DNA of 64,000 nt from Dicaeum eximium. Lineage: Eukaryota; Chordata; Aves; Passeriformes; Dicaeidae. The DNA is taken from assembly GCA_013396995.1 (NCBI GenBank), contig VWZP01008303.1, positions 383,176 to 447,175 on the forward strand, read 5' to 3'. The translations under genes and the position numbers were made by a program. A model generated the notes under the pieces. The model was not told the origin of the DNA and ran no database searches. It worked only from the letters and a program-made list of their open reading frames with translations. Below, piece after piece: positions 24,621 to 37,000 of this stretch. The stretch's first letter is position 1, and each line of letters begins with the position of its first letter.

Positions 24621-27426
24621 ATTTCTAGGATTTCAGCCCGAATGTGACAACACACACTGCTGTATGGTGGGGCTGACTTCTGATGGTTGATGCTTCTGGA
24701 GCTGGAAAAATCAGTCACTTTCTGCTACTGTTACCCATAGAGTTTTTATGGTGCACATCTGCTCCTGTATCTGCAGGTACTTTCAGAAATGCCAATAAAA
24801 ATAAAACATGTCCTCATGAAACTGGCAGGACTAGAGAAGAGTTGTCCAGAGTAATTATAGGGTAGAATTATCTGATGTGCCAATATCTCTGGCTCAATAT
24901 AAACAACTGGCTTCCTAATGGAAATGCAGTCAATATTTAGTCAATGTGCCACTGTATTTATAATTTATAATTTACAATTTATAATTTCTAAGCCTTGTCT
25001 TTAAAAACTTGTTTCGATCTGTGGAGGCTCTAATTTTAATCTGCAACTTTGTTGGCTACTTAGTTTTTCATAAGGTTAAGGTCAGTATTTTTATAGTGTA
25101 GAATCACAGAGTGTTGGTTTTATGCCTTGTTTTTGGATGACAGTGTTAACTCTTACCAATGGCACAAACCCAAGGTTATCAAGTTGAACTTTCAGGCTAA
25201 AGAGAAATACCAAACCCATTGTCATAGCTTTCTACCTTCTGGGCTACTTAAAGTCCTAACCAAAATTTACCTTCCTCTTCATAAATCCAGAACAGCACCA
25301 GTGGATTTTGGCAGGTGTGCAAATGAGCTGGAAATAGCATGTGCTTTGAAAGCTTTGCTTTGCCTTTTAATCAATCGCACCAGCTGCTAATTGTTTCATG
25401 TACTGTCGTGCAATAGAGATTATCACCTCAATAATTAGTAATGTTATGATGGCATAGCACCATGATAGAATGAGTGTGTAAATATAGTAAAAACATGTAG
25501 GTATTTTATAACCTGACACCTCTTGGCTCCCCTTGGCCCCTGCACACGTGAGTTTGTGCATGTCACCTCACAAGGCTGGATCCAGAAGCACAGAAATTGT
25601 GTGTCCCACAACAAGGGAACCACGTGGGCCTGTGAGCAGCTAGGGAAGAATATTCTGATCATTATCATTATTAGAATTAGCATTATTTTTACTATTATCA
25701 TTATTATTTAAAGTCAATGGTCTCATAGGTACAAAAGAGAGCAACCTGAATCTGAGGCAATATTTGACTCCGGTTGTTTGAGCTGTATTCTGGAAATCCA
25801 GAAGCTGTGAACTGGTGTAATATTAACAGTGTTTGTAGTCCTCTTTTCTGCACCTTCAGCAACAAGCTGAAGCCCAAAAGTAGATGGGCTGAGATGCCTG
25901 AGAACAGATTTTCACACATTCCCGTGGCCTGGCTGCAAGCAGGCATTACTGAAAATGTCCTGAGCTACCTCAGGAGCAAATGTATTAAACATCTGCTAAA
26001 TCTTTCTTCATCTGCTCAGTGTCTCTCTGGGCTGGATTCTTTAGTGCAAGGCTGTCAGTGGTAGCACACTTCTGGCACATCTGGATGAAGCACTTGTGAC
26101 AGCCAAAACTGGAATTTAGGAGGCTCTGGGAGCAGGGAGGGAAGCCAGCACATTGATGGAGACCAGTGAGTCTCCATGGCACAGGTCAGGGTAAATCCAA
26201 TTCAGTCAGGAAAGGTAATACCTCATGAGTTGATACAAACATTTCCTTGAAGACAAAGGAAAACACTGCTTTTCTGGAACAAATGGCCTTCTTCCATCCC
26301 TCCTTTGTGTGTCTTTTGTATGTTTTGTTACTACAATAGACTATGTTTCCAAAGGATTTGGAAAACTGTTTTCATCGCCTGCCTGAGGCCATAAGCAAAA
26401 GGGATTTTAATGATTAAATTATATTGGCTGCATGTTTAACAAAACTGCTTCCCATGTGGGTACAATTGGCAGCCTCCACAGAGAACCACAGTGGACATAA
26501 TCCTTTTATAACCAGGACAGACAGCAAACATAATATGTCTTGTAATTTCTGAAGCTACTTTTAACTTCTGTAACTCTACGCTGCACCAAAAGGGAAAACT
26601 TATGGAGTGAGAAAGGATATCTCAGTGAAAGCAGCCTACCACCCCAAAAAAGGGCAAAGTGTCTGCTTGACACTGTCAGCCCAAGCTTCCACAATGGAAA
26701 CTTGGTGGAAACAAGAGGTACCACAATTCCCACAGCTACTCCCACAGAACATTTTTTCCCATTTTTTGTCTTGGTCACATTTTATCACAATATATATATA
26801 AAAAGACATTGCATCTAGTTTTAATTAGCATGTCTAATATTCCTCTGTGTTTACATGCTACTAGATACAGAACAGAAGCCATATCTACCAGAAGCCAGTC
26901 TACCAGAATGATTCAGATATCCAAGACCTTAAAACAAAGAAAAAACAAAACAAAAAAAACCCCAAAAAAACCCAACCAACCAAAACAAACAAACAAAACC
27001 AAATAGCATAAAAAAGAGCTTGAATTAAGAGAGTTTTCTACGAAATTATTTTACTTTGTATGGAAACTGTTTTCATTTTCCACTTCATGAAAAAGTCCAT
27101 ACAATTTGCAATATTGTTATAGAAGTGTTCTTGAAACTGTTGGGAATTTGGGAAGCTAAAATAAGTGATAATATTTTCAAATATTATTTCCATTATAGGC
27201 TTGATTTGAAAAGAATCACTGACTTTTGCAGACAGAATTGCGAATGTTTATGTCAAAAACTTTTTTTCCTCAAAGCTCAGTTTTGAAATGATATGGTTTT
27301 GATTACAGTGAATTTTGTGTTCTCCCTTCAATCAGCCCCACTCCTAAAGATCTGATTGCTTTTTTGCTTTTCTCTGTCATTGGGGATGCTAAAAAACGTG
27401 AAATGTCAATTGGTTCTTTTCCTTTT

Positions 27427-27472
27427 CCTTCCTTCCTTCCTTCCTTCCTTCCTTCCTTCCTTCCTTCCTTCC
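27427..27472. repeat. (CCTT)n microsatellite
   Basis: About eleven tandem CCTT copies in NDP intron 2, ending in a CCGT variant. Confidence 0.97.
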
Positions 27473-28718
27473 GTCCAACAGGTGATCAGAAAAGTGCAGA
27501 GAAGGGAGGACTGGTGGCACACAGACACCTGTAAATGAAAACCACCCCCACACTTTGTCACTTTTGCCTCTTGCTGAATTCAGCTGCAATAAAATCAATA
27601 TTGCACAAAGGGATGCCCTTCTGTAGTTCTCTGAGTTAATGCCATATCTCTCCCTGATGGTAGGGAGTCCTAGTCCAGCCTAAAGCAAATCACAAGGCCT
27701 CTCCTGAATCTCAAGTAATGCATGATTTTACTGTTTGGATTCAGAAGAAGTAGGGCAAAAGTCTCTGGGCTGCCACAGCTGTGAATCGGGCGTGGTTATG
27801 CAAAAGCAGGCAGACAGCCCTGCTGAGAGAGCAGTGTGAGCAGCCCAGAGCAAAGCAGGCTCCCTGTGCCCAATTCTGAGGCTGTCAGCCCCTCTCTGCT
27901 GAGCAGGCACAGGATGAGCCTGGCTGCAGAGCCTTGGCCAGGGTAGCAGCTCTGCTGGTGCACAGAGCACCCAGCAGCCCTGATTTTCTGTGGATGTTTC
28001 TCTCTATGCTTTATTTTAGCTTTTATGATCTGCAACTACCTGTGGTGTTCCCTCAGCCCTGCACTGATTTTGGGAAGCAAAGGAACCTGTGCACACGAAG
28101 GCATCTGAGGTGTCTGCAGCCAGCACTGCCTCCATCTCAACTCTGGATCCTCTCTCCTTGTAAATTCTCCCAGGATCCCTGCTGCTGGCGTTTGCCACCA
28201 GGCAGCCACCCCTCTTGTGAAAAGCCCTGTCACACACTGCCGTCCCATCCCTCTCTCACCCAACACAGGGCTGGCAAAAGCTCTGGAGCTGGCAGTCGTT
28301 CCCCTTCCTTAATCCTGGGATGGGAGTGCCTGAGGCAAAGCCCCTTCCCATGGGACAGAGGAATGGCCCAGTCATCTGAATGTACAGACTGTGTTAACTC
28401 AGACAGAACAAATTAGGACAAGACAAAAGGGACCAGCAAGGATTTTCCCATTGTTTCTCCCAATTCTTTTTCTTCACACAATGAAATAAATGGCTGTAGG
28501 CTACATGCACAGGCTGCTAAACCATTTTGACACAAGATTTTTCAGGCTTGAAATCCCAAATGAAAGTCAATCTTGTGTTTCTGTCTGCTCCTAAGCCTTA
28601 CAGTTACCATCCAAGTGTCATTATGCATGTAAACAAAGGCTTTGGAAAGGGGGTGGGCAGGGAGGAAATGAGCAGTGCTCTTCATAACCTTTTTTAATTA
28701 CCGTTTTACAGTTTGGTT

Positions 28719-28800
28719 CTTTATCATCTTTATCATCTTTATCATCTTACATCTTTATTATCTTTATCATCTCACATCTTTATTATCTTTATCATCTCAC
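28719..28800. repeat. (TTTATCATC)n-type repeat with a higher-order duplication
   Basis: TTTATCATC units are followed by two copies of a roughly 26-bp block beginning ACATCTTTATTATC. It lies in NDP intron 2, 370 bp from the exon 2 donor. Confidence 0.9.
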
Positions 28801-29167
28801 TACTTCTATAGCAGGTATGAACTTGCTCCAGATTAGACATTCACTTGAAGGATGGGGTGACTGGGATGACCTAAACTTCCAAATTAGCCCTTCTCCTTGG
28901 GACCAGCACCTGAGATCCCAAATGTGCTCCTTTGAATCTTGTAATTTACTGAGTGTAAGCTTTACCATAATCGTGATTTTCTCCTTTTGAAGAGGTGAAA
29001 AGTGAGTAAAGAGCCTTCACCTCCAGCCCCAGTTCTTATGTACACACACGAGATGTCTTCACGCCTGCATGGCTCTGCTGCTAGATTGTGGTAGTTGGGA
29101 TTTACACGGAGAAAATCACCCAGAAAGGCTCATTTTAGTAGGGAAGAGGAGGTGAGGGGAGCCTTAC

Positions 29168-29341
29168 CTTGGAGCTGCACTTGTAGAGAGGGTGGCTGAT
29201 GGAGTCCACGTAGTGGTGCCTCATACAGCGGCTGGGGTCGGAGTCCATCAGGAAGGAGCCGTCTGTTTTACTGTCCGTGTCTCCCATCATCACCAGCAGC
29301 GACAGCATGGAAATCGAAGCCGCGAGTACCTGATTTCCCAT
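29168..29341 (-). CDS. NDP: NDP coding exon 2: norrin residues 1-58
   Basis: This exon encodes the N-terminal part of norrin, a secreted cystine-knot ligand that activates Frizzled-4/LRP5/6/TSPAN12 (canonical Wnt-type) signalling in retinal and inner-ear vascular development. The frame starts at 29341 with MGNQVLAASISMLSLLV, a hydrophobic signal peptide of about 24 residues. The mature region contains the first two knot cysteines, Cys39 and Cys55. The exon is exactly 174 nt and ends after Lys58 (AAG) at a GTAAGG donor, so the intron is phase 0, at the same codon boundary as in human NDP. The chosen ATG has A at -3 and G at +4, a strong Kozak context. An in-frame ATG lies 15 codons upstream (29386) in a weaker context. 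Residues 2-4 differ from the human Arg-Lys-His; most of the rest of the exon is nearly identical. Confidence 0.97.
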
Positions 29342-29385
29342 TGTCGAGGAACTTCTCGCTGGTAACAGCAGAGGGAGGTAGAGCA

Positions 29386-29463
29386 TCAAAAACCCTCCAA
29401 ATTCTGGAAGCCAGTTCCTTTCCAGGATGGTGAAAAGTCTGGTTTAAGTGTCTGAGCTGTCAT
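29386..29463 (-). other. Upstream ORF 2 in NDP leader (25 codons), stop overlapping an in-frame ATG
   Basis: ATG at 29463-29461 opens 25 codons in a frame different from norrin and stops at TGA 29388-29386. That stop shares its A with the next ATG (29386-29384), forming a TGATG overlap. The second ATG is in frame with norrin and would add MLYLPLLLPARSSST before the usual first methionine. This stop-start arrangement is suited to reinitiation, but no translation evidence is available from sequence alone. Confidence 0.4.
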
Positions 29464-29503
29464 TCTTCTTCTCAAGTTGGAGTCTGGCGAGATTGTAATC
29501 CAT
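29444..29503 (-). other. Upstream ORF 1 in NDP leader (19 codons)
   Basis: ATG at 29503-29501 opens 19 codons (MDYNLARLQLEKKNDSSDT) ending at TAA 29446-29444, in the same frame as norrin. The start context is weak (T at -3, G at +4). If exon 2 begins at 29522 this uORF lies wholly inside the leader and would be met first by scanning ribosomes. Translation is an inference. Confidence 0.45.
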
Positions 29504-32168
29504 CAAAGAATCTCCTGCACAGCTGGAATAAAAGCAACATAAATCACAATCCTGAGCAAAAATACCTCTGGAGAAAATAGACATAAATAATATTAAGGCA
29601 CTCAGGACCTTTGCTAGCCAAAATACCTGCTCAGAGTGAGCCCCATTCCCACAGTAGGTAGGGAATATGTCCTTAAGGAAGGAGATGTCAAGGCCTCGTT
29701 ATTTTGAGCATTGTTCTATCATTTCAGGGAGAACTTTTTGACTTTTAACATCGTAAGTGGTGCAATGCCATTCTTTTCCACTTGGTGATGACCCTATCGT
29801 CTTCCCCTCAAAACTGGCGATTAGTAATACTAATTAGTAATACATCAGGAATTTCTGCGAATCGAAAGGACTCTGCATCCACCCAAAGTGTCAAAGAGGG
29901 GCAAAGCTTGGCTGCCTTCCACATTACAGACGGGAATGCCTGGCCCAGGTAGCACATGGAGAGGCTGGAGGAAGGTTGAGCTGTGGCTCTGGAGTACATC
30001 TGCCTGGCTGTACATCAGCTGCAGGGACAAGGGACACCCCCAGGGCAGAGGGATGCTGAAGGTCCGAGCCAAGGCATGAGCAAAATTCCCCCAGAGAACT
30101 GCTGAGCCCCGACCTGCACTGCATGAGGAACTACCTGGGCCTCTGGCTGAACTGTCCTGCCCTCTGAGTACCAAATTCCCATGCACACACATGGATAGGC
30201 TTTGCTGGCTTACTTGTCAGGCAGCACTTTCTGGGTGTCAGCCTCTTCCCAGCTAATCAAAGAGCGGCATCTGAAAAATACATTTATATTCCATAATATC
30301 CAAGTACTATCCCAGCTATCAACTGGGAAGGAATATGTTCAGGTGGAGACATATGGCTATCTACCCAGGCATCTAGATTTCTGTTTCATGTTGGAGATCA
30401 GGAGATTCTCCAGGAAACAGGTACAGGACAGCCCCTGAAACGCAGCCCAGAGCTTTGTGCTAGCAGGGGAAGGAGAATATCTCCATCACCTGCTTCTTCA
30501 CAGTCCCTTGATCCTTCTCACAAAGCCCTCAGTCCCAACTGGGTGATTAATTTCACTTTTACTACAAACAGATATAGCTTGAAAGAGCTGTGAATTATCC
30601 ATCTAAACACAGCCCGATGAAGGATAGTCAAAGGATACTCATCAGTACAGTTAAAAGTGCAAAGACTTTCTGAAGAAACTTAAGATAAAACAGTTCCCTA
30701 CTCACAAAGAAATGCTCTGGCAGAGCCTCTTGAGTATTTAAAGAGCTGATGTGTGCCTTTACTGCCTTATACAAGCCTCTTTCAAAATTGTTTTCTGATT
30801 TGCTGGCAGTCCTCTAAACTGAGTGATATTCATCTCCCAAACAGCCTCCCCACCAGAGTGCTTGATGATTTGTATATTGCTTTACAGCCTCCTCCAGCAC
30901 TTGTGTGAGGGGAGTGCCTAGCAGTGACAAACACTTCCAGAGTTCATCCAAGATGGGATGGCATTGATGTGACATCCAAAATCTCATGCTGGGAAGAAAT
31001 GTTATTAGGGATGCTCTGTGTGTTAGAGAGACAAAGATGCTCTGTGTCTTAGACATTTTTGTTGTTGTTGTTTCAGGCTATTATCCATCTGCTTAAGTAG
31101 GAAAGGAAAAATTATGTGGCTGTGGATTTAAATGACCATTTTTTTTTTCCCCAGAGTCTGACATATGACCTGGTATATTTTCCTCAGCAAATGGGGCATT
31201 AAAAACATACTATGTCTTTGCATCGTAAAGAACTTAAACAAGCAACACTAAACACTTAGGATCTCAGATACATTTATGCACAGCCTCATTCATGTCAATA
31301 AATATCCCTCCAAACATTTTAGCAGCATAGGACAGAATTCTTTTGGTCATGGGAGCTGGGACAGACTCCCTCCCTGAAGTGAACTGTGCTACTCCAGTTC
31401 ATGCAGATGATGCCCAAGGATTAGCTAACAGGAAGAGGGATGCACTATTTTTTTTCTCCATGTTTAACCTTTTACCTACATTCTTATTCTTTTTTATAAA
31501 GAGGCTGACCAAAACATGCTGCTTGGCAAGGTCTCCCTCCAACATAGTTAATCATTATTACACACCCAGTAATTCCCTCTCTGTCCAAATAAATTTACTT
31601 GATATTAGACTGTCTCATTTCATGTGATACTACACCCAGGGATCCCCATTTCCCATTCTCTCTGTCCTACTGTTAATTCTGTGCTTCTATATCTTTCCAT
31701 GGTTTTGATCAGGATGATTTAATACAGAGAGTGAAATCTGAAGTCCTGGCTCAGTTTTCAAAGGCTTATCTCCCTAGTTTTCTTCAGGAAATAATTGGAT
31801 GACACAGAGTCTGCCTCATGAAAATGCTCTGAGAAAGCTGGAAAGACACAGGGAAAAGTGTGAGAAAAGGAACATGGCTGTACCTTCTTAGGGATAAACA
31901 CAGTACAAAAAGTTTTAACGCTTCCACGATCTTTTAAAATTGCCCTGATACTTCACTAATGAAGAAATGTAGCAGGTTTTGGTAACAATACTTTGAAAGA
32001 GGTAAAAAGTATCACATATTTATAAGAAAAAAGAGAGAACACCATTGTAAATATGATCCATCTCTTGTGAAATAAGTGGTTACTGTTGTTTATTGACATA
32101 CTGGTAAAATGTGTAGGTGTTTCTCCTGACATACCTATGGGAAGCATGCACATACATTTTTCAAGCAC

Positions 32169-32228
32169 ATATTATATATATACATATATATAACATATAT
32201 ATATATATATATATGTATAACATATATG
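32169..32228. repeat. (TA)n-rich dinucleotide tract
   Basis: Alternating TA with interspersed CATATATG/ACATATAT, giving a long near-palindromic AT run in NDP intron 1. Confidence 0.95.
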
Positions 32229-34015
32229 GAAGAAAAAGTCTTAAAAAGTCATTTAAAGACATGGAAGTCAGGGTGCAGATTTTTGATTCTGTAAAAAAAA
32301 GTCCAAATATGTTCACTTAGATACATCACTGTGATGAGGTATGTTGGCATGATATTTTCCATTTCCAGCTGATATGGTGCAATGGCATTTCACTTGGACT
32401 TAGCATTATTATTATTTTTTTAAGTTAAAAATTGCATTCCTTTTGAAATGCTGTCTGAAATTATAAAACCCTAGATAGCACATGCTATCAAGATTGGCAT
32501 AAGTAGTTTCCAGTCTATACTTCTGTCCAAAGAACAGAAGCAAGTACAATTGTGATCATAAATCATCATTACAATGACACTTTGTTTCATTTGGAAAATA
32601 CACTTTTTTATTAAAATCAACGATTTCACAGAGCAAATTTTTATTCTGTTTCAGCTGGCTTTTCCTCACTTTCTTATAATGCAAAACCTGTGGTAGACAG
32701 CTCGTCTGCTAAGCTAACAAAAAGGAAGCCTAAACCCTCCCTCTTTACAGCATCCTGTAAAGAAAAAGATGCAAACATGACTTTATATCCTCAGGCTAAA
32801 AATTTAGTACAAAAATATATGGCCTAACAGTGGCTGAAAATCACTATTCCAGATTTTTTTTCAGAATTCACTGAGACATGGGAAGCACATTTTGTTAGCA
32901 ATGGCTTAGTTTCCTTTCCATAAAACCAGTTTTCAAAATTTCATAGAGACATAACATACTAAAGCTTGTTACAGCTGTTACCTAAAACTGCTACAGCTGT
33001 TAACCTCAAAACTTCATGGAAAAATAGATGACATCCCAAAGAAAAACCATATTAACATACAGTCTAAGACTGTATTGCATGTGGACATAGGTGCAAAGTT
33101 AGGGGTTTTTTCCCAACTCCACGTTTTTATTATCTGCTTTCTGAATAATAAAGATTTCTTATCATAGTTTTAATATCATTCAGAGAGTGATGAAGGCTAA
33201 GGTTTTGTTTTGCTTTAAGGATAGAAGAACATTCCATCATCTGGAATTATTTAGCCAGTCACTTTTTTGAGAACGTAAACAGAAATTCCCTTTTTGCTAT
33301 GTATCTTGGAAAAAATAAAGAGCTGAACAGTTCTCCCAAGGTCTATTGGATCTGCACAGCTTTTACCCTGGGAGGTAGGAAGGGAGCAGTAGAAAAGCTC
33401 ATTTATGGTGTGCTTCTAGTTAGTTGTTCCCTGAGACCCCCATATTAGGCATGCACATAAATTCAGCTTCATTTGCTGGGCATTTTCTATGTTTGAGACT
33501 CCTGCTTGAAGATGAGGGTACCATTTAAGTCACTCAATGCTTTTTGTGTTTTGGAGGCTGCCAAGATCCCCTTGAAGCAGTGGTGTGTGTATATAACTTA
33601 AGCCTGGCCTTGCATGCTGTGCAAATTTAGTAAACACAATTACTTGGAGCCTACCATAAGGTTCCCTCAATATGAATTTGTTATGTAAACAGAAGAGTTG
33701 CAAGACTACTCAGTTTCTCCAAACTCCAGACCAAAAAAGTGTCACTAACCACATATGTGTGTATATATGTGCATGTGTGTAAATTCACTGCTGCTGCTCT
33801 GACCAAAAAAAAAAAAAAAGCCACAAAATTCTTCATTAAACAAAAACTGATTTCTCAGGAACTTTATTGAATTTAGAAGTTTTGATTTTCCAGGAAGATA
33901 AGGATTTGGGAGCTTCACTCTCCAAGATCTGGATTAGAGTAGAAACAACTGTGATGGCAAATTACTGAGTCAGGCTCCATGAGGGTTTGTTCTGCAGGGT
34001 TAAATTCTCCTCTGC

Positions 34016-34065
34016 CATGACAAAGGCAGCATGGTCTGCTCATGACAAAGGCAGCATGGTCTGTT
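34016..34065. repeat. 25-bp tandem duplication
   Basis: Two adjacent copies beginning CATGACAAAGGCAGCATGGT differ by one base in their last two positions (CT versus TT). Confidence 0.95.
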
Positions 34066-37000
34066 CCCCAAGATCCTTCAGCACCCACAGCACTCAGGTG
34101 GCTCCTTCCACGCAGCCATCCACACCATGGGAGCAGCTTGGGAGGCTCTGAGAGCTGTGGGACTGAATCACACTCAGATTGTGTGACAATCTGAGCCATT
34201 CCAGAGAACAGTTCATGGAGAGACAACCCCAGATGAGGCTGTGTCTGACCCTGCTTTCTGTAGAACCACCCCAGAGCCTCTGTCAGTTCCAGCCTATCTT
34301 TTAGCTGTGTAAGTAAATGCAATCATCTTCTTATCTAGCTATTTTACTGTGGCCATTTCTGTGCCAGCAGTGAAGGAGTGGCCTCCTGCGTGTGCCGTCA
34401 AAACCCCTCCCTTCACTCTGCAGCTGCCTGTCAAAACACCTGACAGAGCCACTGAGGGGCCACATGGCAGCCAGGCAGCAGCAGGTGAGCACAGGCACCC
34501 CCAGTTGTCTGAGAAATGCCTCCACACAACATTTGAACAGGTTCCTTCCCATCCTGAGGCAAGGCAAATACCAAACCAAATATTTTGAGTGAGACCCTTG
34601 CGGGTCTAAATAAGTGAATGTTCCCCCAAGGTCTTGCTGTGCTTAAGAGGTTTTGCATGCCTGACATCCAGCTGTGCTGGAGCTTGTCCCCTTCCATGCC
34701 AAGGGGAATGTCCAGGAGCTCCATCCACCATTAAACAGCAGGGCAGTGTGTGCCTGCATGGTGGGTACACAAACAACACACACTCCTGGCCAGAGCTGGC
34801 AGCAGCTGGTGGGCAACAGGAGAGGGGAAGCAAAAAGGCAGCAAGAAGGAAAACAGTCTCAAAAGAGGGAAATTTAAGCCTCTTTATCTGGTTGTCCATG
34901 GTAGAGAAGTCCATCTTCTGGTCCTACTAAGGCTGTGATGAGAGAAACTCCTGGAAACCATTTTTTACTGTGAGACTTTCTTAAGTCTTTTAACATTTCA
35001 GGAGATGAATGCCTGTGACTGTAAGCAGACTGAAAAAAGAAAAAATAGGAAGACCATGGCATGTGGAGCATAAGAAGCAACATGGCAATTGCAGCAAACA
35101 TAATGGAAGCACCCTGGGAGCCTCAGCACACGTGGGATGAGCATACATGGGATGATTCCCTGGGCTCGTTTAAGGCCCCAAAGGCATTCCTGCCCTGGGG
35201 ACCTGGTGCATGAGGTGGAACAAATCCAGCTGAATGGCACTTGAGCTGTCTGAACTTCCTCCGCTTTTGATGTTCCCAAGAATATTTCCAGCCCTTCAGG
35301 TAGCAGGAGAGAGGGAGCAGGAGGTGCCTTCCTGCTCGGTGGTTGGAATAACAAACTCCAGCGGGTACTGCGGGCTGGCAGCTGGCCAGCAGACAGGCAC
35401 AGGCCAACACCGAGAAAAGGCTTTAATGCACTTGCAGAGAATAACTACTGGGGGACAAAAGAGTGCTTGTATTTTTATTCTTTCCTTTTCCTGCTTCCAG
35501 GAAGCTTTAAATAGATTGATTAAGGGCATGCATGGGATATCTCTCTAATGAGGGAGTAGAGCCTTTTAATGGTGAGGTGATGCCAGCCTTGGATTCTTTC
35601 TTTATTCTTGTGTCTCGCCAAATATCAGAGTAGTCATGGTCTCGAGTCTCAGACAGCAGAGGAATACAATTTTCCACTTGGTCATCCATCCAGAGGCTGC
35701 TGGATGGGATTACTCCTTGGTGAAGCACCAGGTGCAGAGCTCAGCAACCTAGGGCTGCCCATCCCTCTCAGGAGGCAAACCAGCAAGAGTGGCTGCTGGC
35801 TGCAGTGCAAGTGTTCCCAGCCAAGCATTAGCTATAGGATTTGCTTCAGTAATTACCTCTACTTCAGTCTTATGACCCAACATAAGGCAAAATTACTCTT
35901 GGCCAAATTACAAGTTGCTGAGAGGTCTAGGGCATTCAGGCATGCGTCCTCTACCTGTTGGAGTGCGTTACAAGCAGGTGGGCAGTTTGTGTTCTCTGTC
36001 TTTTGCCTATTTTCCAGTGAACTCAAAGGCCTGTAGTTACCAATACATGCAGGAGTAGGAATGGGTCTTTTTATTCTTTAGCACTTAGCAAACACATCCC
36101 TGCCACTGGGACCAGCAGAGAGTGTTACGCATGCCGGAGACAGCACATGATTGAAGGGGATGTTCCCTCTCTTCTGACCCCAGGGCCAAAATCCTTTCCT
36201 CTTTTATACACAGGCAATATTCAGACCACCATCCATATACCTCATCCTCTGATAATTAGGGAGCCTAAATATTTGGCTCATGGTAACAATTCTATGTCTT
36301 CTAACAAGGGGAGCAGCGTTCCCCTAGGTCCCACTCCCTTTGAGCCGTGCTGCTATGACAGCAATGTGATTGTCACTGCCATGGTATGCTTAACCTTTGC
36401 CAAACCAGAGCTGAGGCATTAACTCAGATCCTCAACCCACATGTCTTAAAGGGCAACGTAACCTGCGCTGCCTCGGCCCGACACAGTCTGCAGCTCAGTA
36501 ATAACAAGCACGAAAATGTGACAAGCGTGAGCCGTAAAAATGATTGATGCAACTAGAAAAATAACAAAGAGAAGCTGAAAAATAGCATTGAGGAGGAGGA
36601 ATTCCTGGGACCAGTGTCTCCATGGCACCAGCAGCCCCTTACTCTCACACCAGGAGAGAGGCTACACCCGCCTGTAGTAGAAAGGATCTCCATACCACAC
36701 AATGAAATTCCAGCAAACAGGACAAGGACTGATGGTGTCTGGAAGTGGTAGTGCCACTGCTACCCAGATAATAGTTTGAATTAGATTATGTGAGAAAAGG
36801 AGGAATATATAGACGACCAGCTGCTCAAAGGCTTAATACAACCTTGCTTTTATTGTTCTGCTAAGTTAGAGGTGGGGCATCAGAAGGATTCCTAACATAC
36901 CGCTACTGAGAAATTTTAATATGTTCCACACTGACACACATAAAAAGGAAATAACAGCTGATCACAGCCAGCAGAGACTGCAACATCTCTTTATATGTAT

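Larger units (their letters stand above)
22364..29167 (-). other. NDP: NDP intron 2
   Basis: A 6804-bp phase 0 intron with GTAAGG donor and TTGGCAG acceptor. It contains a CR1 fragment (24405-24620), a homeodomain-type palindrome (24222-24239), an A-rich stretch with AAAC runs (26935-27003), a (CCTT)n microsatellite (27427-27472) and a TTTATCATC-type repeat (28719-28800). No coding exon was seen inside it. Confidence 0.9.
29342..29522 (-). other. NDP: NDP exon 2, 5' UTR portion
   Basis: This is the untranslated leader between the exon 2 acceptor and the norrin start codon. The acceptor on the minus strand reads TTGCTTTTATTCCAG, with the exon beginning CTGTGCAGGAG at 29522; the pyrimidine tract and AG are close to consensus. 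An in-frame TAA at 29446-29444 closes the norrin frame upstream. The leader holds three upstream ATGs (29503, 29463 and 29386), described separately. The acceptor is inferred from sequence; an alternative acceptor cannot be excluded. Confidence 0.75.

Noticed and set aside
25093..25120. Possible CR1 end (AGAATCACAGAGTGTTGG)
   Set aside because: Too short, and the following sequence does not match CR1.
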